Translations under genes and position numbers: made by a program | Shown: positions 15,193-21,723 of the stretch, in pieces | Position numbering within the stretch: position 1 is the first letter of the stretch | How the letters are laid out: the number at the start of each line of letters is the position of its first letter | NCBI GenBank assembly: GCA_026415275.1 | Contig: JAOAHK010000003.1 | Location: 1 to 27,294, forward strand | From: Anaerolineales bacterium | GTDB taxonomy: Bacteria > Chloroflexota > Anaerolineae > Anaerolineales > UBA4823 | Direction: 5' to 3' | DNA length: 27,294 nt | The notes under the pieces: model-generated | What the model was told of the DNA's origin: nothing | Database searches by the model: none | Seen by the model: the letters and a program-made list of their open reading frames with translations, nothing else

Positions 15193-15438
15193 ATGATGAA
15201 TGTTCAAATTGAGTACTGTGCAGTCTGACACTACACCGATCGGGCCATTGGTGCAATGGCAGAAATCTTACGTGAGTTTGAACCCGATATTGAAACGATT
15301 GCGCTCATCCCCTCGGATGGTGGCCGTTTTGAGGTTTCTGTGAACGGTAAGCTGATATACTCGAAACTTCAGACCGGCCGTCACGTCAATCCGGGGGAGT
15401 TAGTGCAGTTGATTCGCGCAGTTCGTAAAGGAGGCTAA
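15193..15438 (+). CDS. Rdx/SelW-like selenoprotein with in-frame TGA (CxxU)
   Basis: Reading from the ATG at 15193 (perfect GAGGAGG ribosome site at 15179-15185) with TGA at 15226-15228 as selenocysteine gives an 81-residue protein opening MMNVQIEYCAVUHYTDRAI. That is the Rdx (SelT/SelW/SelH) pattern: beta strand, CxxC/CxxU redox motif (Cys9, Sec12), helix, then SDGGRFEVSVNGKLIYSK and a short C-terminal helix with GRHVNPGELVQLIR. Without recoding, the ORF would begin at 15256 and lose strand, ribosome site and active site. A hairpin at bSECIS distance follows the TGA. Family members are thioredoxin-fold thiol/selenol oxidoreductases of the cytoplasm. It is the first gene behind the Trp T-box and abuts trpS with no spacer. 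Confidence 0.93.
15226..15228 (+). other. Selenocysteine codon (TGA) in the Rdx gene
   Basis: The TGA is in frame between the ATG at 15193 and the stop at 15436, at the second redox position of CAVU. Family sequence continues on both sides. Confidence 0.93.
15244..15260 (+). promoter_or_regulatory. Candidate bacterial SECIS hairpin of the Rdx gene
   Basis: GCCATTG and CAATGGC form a perfect 7-bp stem around GTG. The loop begins 22 bases after the TGA and has G first. Published bacterial SECIS models ask for a loop roughly 16-37 bases from the UGA with a G among its first bases, so this fits. SelB binding is inferred. Confidence 0.75.
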
Positions 15439-16428
15439 ATGACGGAAAAGAAAGGCCGCGTTTTCTCCGGCGCCCGCCCCACCGGGCGACAACATCTCGG
15501 CAATTACTTAGGGGCAATTAAAAATTACGTGGCTCTGCAGGATGATTACGAATGTATCTACTGCATTGTTGACTTACACGCCCTCACGACCTTAGAGACG
15601 ACAGAGAATCTTCGCCAGAACAGCTATGAAATGGCATTGGATTTCCTCGCTGCTGGGATTCGACCTGAAGAGACCATCATCTTTATTCAGTCCCATGTCC
15701 CAGAGGTGACCGAGCTTCACACCATCCTCTCGATGGTGACGCCATTGGGAAAGTTGACCGACTTGCCCACCTTCAAAGAAAAAGCTCGCCAGCAACCTCA
15801 CAACGTCAATTATGGTTTGGTTGGTTACCCGGTTTTGATGACGGCGGATATCACCCTTTATAAAGCCAACATTGTCCCAGTGGGCATTGATCAGGCACCC
15901 CATTTGGAGTTCGCTCGTGAGGTGGTTCGTTCGTTCAACTACCGCTATCAAACCAATGTCTTGATCGAGCCTGAGATGAAGAGCACCGAGCTTCCCAAAG
16001 TGATCGGCATTGACGGCGTGCAGAAGATGAGCAAGAGCTTAAACAATCACATCGAGTTGGCGGCTACCCCCGAAGAAACAACGCAACGTGTGATGCAAAT
16101 GGTCACCGATCCCCAGCGCCAACGGCGATCCGATCCGGGTCGTCCTGAAGTGTGTAATGTCTTCACTTTTCATAAAGTCTTCTCGCCTGCCGATATGGTG
16201 GCTGAGATCGATGTCGAGTGTCGCCGCGCTGGGATTGGCTGCGTGGAATGCAAGCAACGTATGGCTGCCAATCTGAATCAACACCTAGAACCATTCCGTC
16301 AAAAACGCGCCGAATATGCCCGCGACCCCAACTATGTCTGGGACGTATTAAGAGATGGCAAGGAACGCGCATCCAAGATCGCCAAGCAGACCATGATCGA
16401 AGTGCGCCAAGCGGTTGGCTTGCCCTAA
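15439..16428 (+). CDS. trpS: Tryptophanyl-tRNA synthetase
   Basis: The 329-residue class I synthetase charges tRNA-Trp. The HIGH-equivalent is in SGARPTGRQHLGNYLG (10-24) and the KMSKS loop is exact at 196-200. YCIVDLHALTT, LVGYPVLMTADITLY and VGIDQAPHLEFARE are the standard TrpRS blocks for Trp and adenylate binding. The ATG follows the selenoprotein stop directly (TAAATG), with AAAGGAGG inside the preceding gene, so translation of the two is probably coupled. The Trp T-box leader upstream gives a coherent feedback loop: low charged tRNA-Trp raises synthetase expression. Confidence 0.97.
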   Translation: MTEKKGRVFSGARPTGRQHLGNYLGAIKNYVALQDDYECIYCIVDLHALTTLETTENLRQNSYEMALDFLAAGIRPEETIIFIQSHVPEVTELHTILSMVTPLGKLTDLPTFKEKARQQPHNVNYGLVGYPVLMTADITLYKANIVPVGIDQAPHLEFAREVVRSFNYRYQTNVLIEPEMKSTELPKVIGIDGVQKMSKSLNNHIELAATPEETTQRVMQMVTDPQRQRRSDPGRPEVCNVFTFHKVFSPADMVAEIDVECRRAGIGCVECKQRMAANLNQHLEPFRQKRAEYARDPNYVWDVLRDGKERASKIAKQTMIEVRQAVGLP

Positions 16429-16452
16429 ACTCAGCGGAAAGAATCGTTTTCC

Positions 16453-16890
16453 ATGCGTCTAGTTCTTCAACGGGTGCGCAATGGTAGTGTCTCTGTGGAG
16501 GGACAACCCATTGCTCAAATTGGGCAGGGATTGGTGATCCTTGTAGGGGTAGGCTTACAGGACAATGAGGAAAAAGCGCGCCTTCTCGCCGAGAAGACAG
16601 CCTATTTGCGCATTTTTGAAGACCCAGAAGGGAAAATGAATCGCTCCCTTTTGGACATCGGTGGAGAAGCGTTGGTTGTTTCCCAATTTACCTTATATGC
16701 CGATACCCGCAAAGGACGCCGCCCTTCCTTCACTGATGCTGCTTTGCCTGAGCGAGCGAAACCTCTCGTTGATTGCTTTGCCCAACACCTCCAGAGTCTG
16801 GGCGTTCCAACCCAATGTGGGCAATTCGGAGCGCACATGCTCGTCCACATCGAAAATGATGGTCCGGTGACGATCCTCCTAGAACAATAG
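16453..16890 (+). CDS. dtd: D-aminoacyl-tRNA deacylase
   Basis: The 145-residue protein is DTD, which hydrolyses D-aminoacyl-tRNAs (and glycine mischarged on tRNA-Ala) to protect translation. The two active-site signatures are VSQFTLYAD (the SQxT motif) and [11 protein letters not shown] (the GPVT motif) at the very C-terminus. [15 protein letters not shown] and the cross-subunit GDxKGRRPSF-like [13 protein letters not shown] are also standard. It starts 24 bases after trpS and is likely co-transcribed; the pairing of a synthetase with a tRNA-editing enzyme is functionally sensible. Confidence 0.96.
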   Translation: MRLVLQRVRNGSVSVEGQPIAQIGQGLVILVGVGLQDNEEKARLLAEKTAYLRIFEDPEGKMNRSLLDIGGEALVVSQFTLYADTRKGRRPSFTDAALPERAKPLVDCFAQHLQSLGVPTQCGQFGAHMLVHIENDGPVTILLEQ

Positions 16891-16902
16891 AGTCCCCTAA
16901 AC

Positions 16903-18129
16903 ATGACCCCCTTTCTGCAACTTACCCTTGCCCTTGCCATCATGATCTCTCTTGCAAAGCTGGGCGGCTATTTGAGTTTTCGATTGGGTCAAGCCGCGGT
17001 GTTGGGTGAGTTGCTTGTTGGCATTGTCCTCGGTCCCTCTATCCTTGATTTTCTTCATTTGTCTATTTTTACCGATCAGCATCTACATGAAGTTATCCAA
17101 GAGCTTGCCGAACTCGGAGTCATGTTATTGATGTTTTTAGCCGGGCTTGAACTGCACATCTCAGAATTGATCAAATCCAGCAAGGTTGCGATCCTAGCGG
17201 GTGTGTTGGGTGTGGTTTTCCCGCTCGGCTTGGGCGCGATAGGAGGTGCTCTCTTCGCCCTTGCCCCAAAGAACGCCCTTTTTCTGGGTTTAACCCTAGC
17301 GGCAACCAGTGTCAGCATTTCGGCGCAGACCCTGATGGAATTGAATCGTCTCCGTTCCAAGATTGGCTTTGGTCTGCTTGGTGCTGCTGTTTTTGATGAT
17401 GTTTTGGTTGTCTTAGGTCTCTCTGCATTTACCGCATTGGTAACTCCTTCTGTAGGAGAGACCTCAAACGCGGGGATGGTCTTTGCCGTTATTTTGCGGA
17501 TGACATTGTTTCTCGTCATTTCCTCTGTGGTGGGCTATTTTATCCTGCCATCGCTGACGAAAACCATCTTTTCATTAGAGATTAGCCAGGGACTGATCGC
17601 TTTTGTATTTGTCACCGTTTTACTTTTTGGTTGGTTGGCGGACACTCTCGGAAAGATGGCGGCGATCACAGGGGCGTTTCTGGCTGGGTTATGGTTTGGG
17701 AGGACGACATATAGAGAACGGATTCTAAATGGCATCTCGATCATTGCTTATGGCATTTTTGTTCCCATATTTTTTGTCGATGTGGGCTTGAATGCAGATA
17801 TTAAGACCTTATTCGGTGGGAACTTTGGGTTGTTCCTTGGTCTCTTCTTGATCGCAATCTTAGGAAAAGTAATTGGCTGCGGTCTCGGCGCACTGCTGAG
17901 CGGCTACAGTCCGCTCGAAGCGTTACAATTGGGTGTGGGGATGATGTCGCGCGGTGAGGTAGGGTTAATTGTTGCCAGTGTGGGCATCTCCGAAGGTTAC
18001 TTGACCACTGCCTCCTTTTCTGCTATCGTCGGAGTGGTCATTGCAACGACTTTACTAACGCCGCCGTTATTGCGTTCTCTAATTCAACGGGAGTCCGTAA
18101 TCCGAGAAAAGCTTGCAGAAAGTGAATAA
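16903..18129 (+). CDS. CPA2-family cation:proton antiporter (KefB/NapA-like membrane domain)
   Basis: The 408-residue polytopic membrane protein has about 12-13 hydrophobic segments and the CPA2 landmarks. LGELLVGIVLGPSIL is near 34-48, ELGVMLLMFLAGLEL near 73-87, the ion-site region AAVFDDVLVVLGL contains adjacent aspartates, and SRGEVGLIVASVGI lies near the end. It exchanges Na+ or K+ for protons; the ion cannot be read from sequence. There is no C-terminal KTN/TrkA nucleotide-binding domain, unlike KefB/KefC. Instead a PII-like protein is encoded three bases downstream and may be the regulatory subunit in its place. It starts 12 bases after dtd. Confidence 0.9.
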   Translation: MTPFLQLTLALAIMISLAKLGGYLSFRLGQAAVLGELLVGIVLGPSILDFLHLSIFTDQHLHEVIQELAELGVMLLMFLAGLELHISELIKSSKVAILAGVLGVVFPLGLGAIGGALFALAPKNALFLGLTLAATSVSISAQTLMELNRLRSKIGFGLLGAAVFDDVLVVLGLSAFTALVTPSVGETSNAGMVFAVILRMTLFLVISSVVGYFILPSLTKTIFSLEISQGLIAFVFVTVLLFGWLADTLGKMAAITGAFLAGLWFGRTTYRERILNGISIIAYGIFVPIFFVDVGLNADIKTLFGGNFGLFLGLFLIAILGKVIGCGLGALLSGYSPLEALQLGVGMMSRGEVGLIVASVGISEGYLTTASFSAIVGVVIATTLLTPPLLRSLIQRESVIREKLAESE

Positions 18130-18132
18130 CTA

Positions 18133-18492
18133 ATGTACTACTTGGTTATCTTAATCATTAACCAGCTTGAACATGTCCCTGAAGTCCTTGAGCTATGGGA
18201 GAAGCTTGGGGTTACTGGGACAACCATCCTTGAAAGCACCGGGCATGGCAAATTGAAACGCGCCGGCCTCTTGGACAATCTTCCCCTGCTGATCTCGCTA
18301 GAATCTTTGGAGGAGCTGCGTGAGATTCATCACCGCACGCTCTTTTCCGTTGTTGAAAGCGAGGAAATGGTCGATAAAATGATCGCCGCTGCTCAAGAGG
18401 TGCTCGGCAACATCGAAGAGGAACACACTGGCTTTTTGTTTGTCCTGCCCGTTTTGAGAGCTATCGGCATCCAAAAGCATAAGTCAGAATAA
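18133..18492 (+). CDS. PII-like signalling protein
   Basis: The 119-residue protein resembles the PII/GlnB-like ferredoxin-fold family. It has an N-terminal beta strand (YYLVILIIN), a helix (VPEVLELWEKLG), then VTGTTILESTGHG, matching the place where PII has its glycine-containing flexible T-loop entry. A second half with strand, helix (SEEMVDKMIAAAQEVLG) and the closing strand GFLFVLPVLRAIGI completes it. The canonical uridylylated T-loop tyrosine is not visible and the loop is short, so classical nitrogen signalling is unlikely. Position three bases after a CPA2 antiporter that lacks its own nucleotide-binding domain suggests it gates or senses for that transporter. That is inference. Confidence 0.72.
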   Translation: MYYLVILIINQLEHVPEVLELWEKLGVTGTTILESTGHGKLKRAGLLDNLPLLISLESLEELREIHHRTLFSVVESEEMVDKMIAAAQEVLGNIEEEHTGFLFVLPVLRAIGIQKHKSE

Positions 18493-18527
18493 ACCTGTTA
18501 TCTAATAGATTTGGAGGTAATTCGATC

Positions 18528-19601
18528 ATGAATGTTGCTGTCGTTTTACAAGGCATTGTGGGCTTATTGTGGCTAGCAGTGATTGGCTTAATCGCTGTTG
18601 CACTTGTGCGCGCCTCGCGGGGCAAAAGGGTCTCCACGTTTGCAACGGCGATTATCATCACTGTGATTGCCGCGATTTTATTGACCTCGATCAGCGCAGG
18701 CTTGGTTTTTATTAAGCCGGAGGAACGAGGCATCGTCCTCTCTGCATTGCAGCCCAAAGGTTACCGCGAACAAGCGCTGCAGCCTGGCTTGCGTTGGGTT
18801 ATCCCCTATTTTGAAAGTGTGGTGGTCTATTCGATCGCTCGGGAGACCTACACGATGTCCATCGCCCCTTTGGAAGGCGAAGTTAAAGGAGACGATTCGG
18901 TCGCCGCGCGCACGGCCGATGGGCAAGAAGTGCTTTTAGATGCTTCGGTGATTTATCAGCCCGACCCAGATCAAATTATCCAACTGCATATCAACTGGCA
19001 ACGGCGCTACCCAGATGAACTCATCCGCCCTTTAGCCCGCGGCATCATGCGCGATGCAGTTGCCAAATATCGGGTCGAAGAAGTGTATAGCACCCGCCGC
19101 ACTGAAATCACCCAAGAGATCACGGATAAGATGCGCCAGAAACTTGCCGAAAACGGCATTATTTTGGTTGATTTTGTCTTGAGAAATATCACCTTTACTG
19201 AAGAATACGCCAAGTCAATTGAGCAAAAGCAAATTGCGGAACAACAAGCGCAGCAAGCTCGTTTTGTGGTCGAGCAGCGGAAGCAAGAGGCACAACAAGC
19301 CATTGAAACTGCCCGCGGTCAAGCTGAGTCAGCCCGCATTCGCGCTCAAGGTGAAGCCGATGCCCGCATCATTCAAGCCAAAGCCGAAGCCGAAGCCTTG
19401 CGCCTGATTGCTCAAGCGCTGCAAGAAAACCCAGATTTACTCACCTATCAATACATCACCAAATTAGCCCCAAATATTCAGGTGATGCTGGTGCCAAACA
19501 ATATGCCCTATCTACTGCCGTTGCCCTCCATGGGGCCCACTTCGGTGCCGACTACAACCCTATCCCCAACGATCTTGCCCACACCGACCGCAACACCTTA
19601 A
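18528..19601 (+). CDS. SPFH/band 7 (prohibitin-like) membrane protein
   Basis: The 357-residue protein has two N-terminal hydrophobic segments (about 4-27 and 38-62) followed by an SPFH domain from VFIKPEERGIVLSALQPKGY, including LQPGLRWVIPYFESVVVYS and DGQEVLLDASVIYQ, to about residue 225. A long Gln/Ala/Glu-rich coiled coil follows (about 225-300: IEQKQIAEQQAQQARFVVEQ and onward). The tail is Pro/Thr-rich and low in complexity. Such proteins form large membrane-associated assemblies and often associate with proteases or organise membrane domains. A GGAGG ribosome site precedes the ATG. It follows the PII-like gene by 35 bases; no NfeD or protease partner is adjacent. Confidence 0.9.
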   Translation: MNVAVVLQGIVGLLWLAVIGLIAVALVRASRGKRVSTFATAIIITVIAAILLTSISAGLVFIKPEERGIVLSALQPKGYREQALQPGLRWVIPYFESVVVYSIARETYTMSIAPLEGEVKGDDSVAARTADGQEVLLDASVIYQPDPDQIIQLHINWQRRYPDELIRPLARGIMRDAVAKYRVEEVYSTRRTEITQEITDKMRQKLAENGIILVDFVLRNITFTEEYAKSIEQKQIAEQQAQQARFVVEQRKQEAQQAIETARGQAESARIRAQGEADARIIQAKAEAEALRLIAQALQENPDLLTYQYITKLAPNIQVMLVPNNMPYLLPLPSMGPTSVPTTTLSPTILPTPTATP

Positions 19602-19612
19602 TCATGATCGTG

Positions 19613-19645
19613 GCGAAGGGACAACTCGGCGAGTTGTCCCTTCGC
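19613..19645 (+). terminator. Strong hairpin between the SPFH gene and selD
   Basis: GCGAAGGGACAACT pairs perfectly over 14 bp with AGTTGTCCCTTCGC around a 5-base loop (CGGCG). No T-tract follows, so it may be a partial terminator or a processing/stability element rather than a full stop. Confidence 0.6.
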
Positions 19646-19707
19646 AAGCGAGGAAGTAGCTTGATAAAAACGATGGCATTGACAAGTCGATACCGACGAG
19701 AACCGCA

Positions 19708-20769
19708 ATGAACGAGCAATATCCTTCTGGCAAGCAAATTCGCCTGACTAGCCTTTCCAGTTGCGCGGGTTGAGCATCTAAGCTCAGCGCGGAAGCGCTG
19801 GCGCAGGTGCTGCGCCCGATCCAAGGCATTTTTCAGGCATCAGAGTACCCCAATTTGCTGGTTGGCTTAGACGAGCCAGACGATGCTGCCGTTTGGCAAA
19901 TCGATGAGGAAAAAGCCATTGTAATCACCACCGATTTTTTCACCCCCGTTGTCGATGATCCCTATGATTACGGGGCAATTGCTGCAGCCAATTCTCTCTC
20001 GGATATTTATGCCATGGGCGGCAAACCGTTTCTGGCATTGAACATCGCTGCCTTGCCGCCCAATTTGCCAACAGAAGTCCTCGCCGAAATCCTGCGTGGC
20101 GGCGCAGAAAAAGCGCGCGAAGCCGGTGTGGTCATAGCCGGTGGGCACACGATTCAGGATCAGGAACCCAAATACGGTTTGGTTGCAGTGGGGTTTGTTA
20201 ACCCCAAACGCTTCTTCCGCAAAGGTGGTGCCAAACCCGGCGATCTGCTTACCCTGACTAAGCCGCTGGGCTTTGGCACAACCACCACTGCCCTTAAGCG
20301 CGGTTTGGCAAAAGAAGAGGATGTTAGCGAAGCTGTGGCATGGATGAAGGTGCTCAATCGGCAGGCAGCCGAAATTGCTCAACAGATCGGTGTGACCACC
20401 GCCACCGACATCACTGGTTACAGTTTGCTCGGTCATGCTTGGGAGATTGCTTCTCTCTCCGATGTCGGTTTACGCCTTCACTTCGACGCCCTCCCATTTA
20501 TCAGAGGAGCCAAAGCGTATGCTGCTCAGTTTATCTTCCCCGGCGGTGCTTTTGACAATCGTCTCTACTTCCAAGAACATGTGCGCTTTGACCCCAAGCT
20601 CTCGGAAGTGGAGCAGATGTTGCTCTTCGATCCCCAGACCAGCGGTGGCTTGCTTCTCGCTGTTGACCCCGCGCAATGGCAAATCTTTGAACAGGCAGCA
20701 CAAAACCTCCGCCAACCGTATTGGCTGATTGGCGAGGTCACACCCCATGGGGTAATTGAGGTCGATTAA
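19708..20769 (+). CDS. selD: Selenophosphate synthetase with selenocysteine at the catalytic position
   Basis: From the ATG at 19708, with TGA at 19771-19773 read as selenocysteine, the protein has 353 residues. The N-terminus reads IRLTSLSSCAGUASKLSAEA. Aligned to E. coli SelD, Sec22 sits at catalytic Cys17 and Lys25 at essential Lys20. The rest is standard: VGLDEPDDAAVW, TDFFTPVVDDPYDYG, AANSLSDIYAMGGKP, VIAGGHTIQ, TATDITGYSLLGH and DPQTSGGLLLAV. The enzyme makes selenophosphate from selenide and ATP, the selenium donor for Sec-tRNA synthesis. Without recoding, the ORF would start at a GTG at 19807 and lack the active site. A bSECIS-like hairpin follows the TGA. The gene ends in a 4-base convergent overlap with the NifU-like gene. 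Confidence 0.95.
19771..19773 (+). other. Selenocysteine codon (TGA) in selD
   Basis: The TGA lies in frame at codon 22 of selD within SSCAGUASK, the position of catalytic Cys/Sec in this family, with the essential Lys three residues later. Confidence 0.95.
19785..19800 (+). promoter_or_regulatory. Candidate bacterial SECIS hairpin of selD
   Basis: CAGCGC and GCGCTG form a 6-bp stem, extendable by a T-G pair, around a GGAA loop that starts 17 bases after the TGA. Distance and the leading G in the loop fit bacterial SECIS expectations. Confidence 0.75.
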
Positions 20770-21014
20770 CTCGCCTCGGATTCGGACTCGACCTTTTCGA
20801 TTTGGGGGAAAAATTGTTTGACTGTACCTTCCACCCAACCATGTAAGGTAGTCGGCAGAAGGGGACAGCCTAAGCACGCTCCGCCTAAGCGCACTTTGAG
20901 AACTTTTCCGTCAAAAGAGAGAAATTCGACTGATCCGCCATGATATTGCTCGATATAAGCGCTCAATCGTTCGATTAAGTCCCTTAGTTGCTGCTCTACC
21001 GATACTTCTGTCAT
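20766..21014 (-). CDS. NifU C-terminal-like (Nfu) iron-sulfur scaffold domain protein
   Basis: From the ATG at 21014 (GGAGGGAAGAG just upstream) the protein has 82 residues. It corresponds to the stand-alone Nfu/NifU C-terminal domain. An N-terminal helix (VEQQLRDLIERLSAYIEQYHG) leads to strands GSVEFLSFDG and VLKVRLGGAC, then the redox/cluster motif CLGC (Cys47, Cys50), followed by PLLPTTLHGWVEGTVKQFFP. Such domains assemble or carry a [4Fe-4S] cluster between subunits. In this family the motif is usually followed by a threonine-rich stretch, as here. It sits 13 bases after a cyclic-nucleotide-binding protein, so the two are likely one transcript, convergent with selD. Confidence 0.87.
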   Translation of the reverse strand: MTEVSVEQQLRDLIERLSAYIEQYHGGSVEFLSFDGKVLKVRLGGACLGCPLLPTTLHGWVEGTVKQFFPQIEKVESESEAS

Positions 21015-21027
21015 CTCTTCCCTCCTT

Positions 21028-21504
21028 CTATGGCTCACAGACGCTGGTAATCAAACCTTGGCGCAACAGCGTGACCACCTCATGGCGCGTGCTGTGCAAG
21101 CGTTCAGCAATCACATCTGCCAGCCGCTCCAGAACAACAATCCCAGTATCAGGGTATTGGCTGCACAAGCGGCGCAAGTCGGCGCCGCGCACACAGAGCA
21201 ATTCGGAATCGGCACTACAAATTGCCCCAGAGGTATAGTGACGACTGCCCAAGGCTGCCGACCAACCTACGATTCCGCCGGGTTTCACGCGCGCCACGAT
21301 GATCTCAGGCCCATCTTCGGGCTTGTAACGCACCACCACTTCGCCACGCACCACTAAATAAAGCACGTCGGCAAGGTCGCCTTGCTCAAAGAGCAAATCT
21401 CCTTCTTTACAGCGGCAAGGCATAAAGAGCGGCTTGAGCAGAGCAAGCTGCCGCGTGGACAAATTGGCAAAAAAGGGTGAGCGAGCAAAAATATCGTCGT
21501 TCAT
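21028..21504 (-). CDS. Cyclic nucleotide-binding domain protein without DNA-binding domain
   Basis: From the ATG at 21504 the protein has 158 residues. It contains one cNMP-binding beta-roll: SPFFANLSTRQLALLKPLF leading in, then GDLLFEQGDLADVLYLVVRGEVVV, VKPGGIVGWSAALGS at the phosphate-binding cassette position, and a C-terminal helix (VVLERLADVIAERLHSTRHE). The usual GE-L-A and Arg-Ser/Thr of true cAMP binders are replaced by GGIVGWSAALGS, so the ligand is uncertain. There is no helix-turn-helix after the C-helix, so it is not a CRP-type transcription factor. A TTG three codons earlier is an alternative start. Its operon partner is the NifU-like protein. Confidence 0.85.
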   Translation of the reverse strand: MNDDIFARSPFFANLSTRQLALLKPLFMPCRCKEGDLLFEQGDLADVLYLVVRGEVVVRYKPEDGPEIIVARVKPGGIVGWSAALGSRHYTSGAICSADSELLCVRGADLRRLCSQYPDTGIVVLERLADVIAERLHSTRHEVVTLLRQGLITSVCEP

Positions 21505-21616
21505 CGCTACCAACTATGCCTACCTATCTACCGTAATTACACCAAATTTACCTGAGAAGTTCGTTTCTCTCATAGTGGCAAATGTCACTTTCAGAGCGAT
21601 GATTTTCCATAAAATT

Positions 21617-21645
21617 ATGCCTCCAAGAGATAAGCTTGGAGGCAT
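21617..21645. terminator. Hairpin between clpC and the cNMP-binding gene (1)
   Basis: ATGCCTCCAAG pairs with CTTGGAGGCAT (11 bp) around a 7-base loop. It is the distal of two strong hairpins downstream of clpC on the minus strand. Confidence 0.55.
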
Positions 21646-21655
21646 GACATTAAGC

Positions 21656-21697
21656 GTCCCGAAGTGAAGAGCTGCGTCTGGCCGATCACTTCGGGAC
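21656..21697 (-). terminator. Hairpin between clpC and the cNMP-binding gene (2)
   Basis: GTCCCGAAGTGA pairs with TCACTTCGGGAC (12 bp) around an 18-base loop, 26 bases after the clpC stop. It probably ends clpC transcription together with the neighbouring hairpin; neither has a long T-tract. Confidence 0.55.
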
Positions 21698-21723
21698 AGG
21701 GCTTGCACGCTCGATCAGCAGAA

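Noticed and set aside
15256..15438. A conventional 60-residue ORF starting at 15256
   Set aside because: Its start is an internal Met of the longer selenoprotein; there is no ribosome site, and the real start with GAGGAGG lies 63 bases upstream.
19807..20769. SelD starting at the GTG at 19807
   Set aside because: This version would lack the catalytic Cys/Sec and the essential Lys, which are present upstream in the same frame across a TGA.
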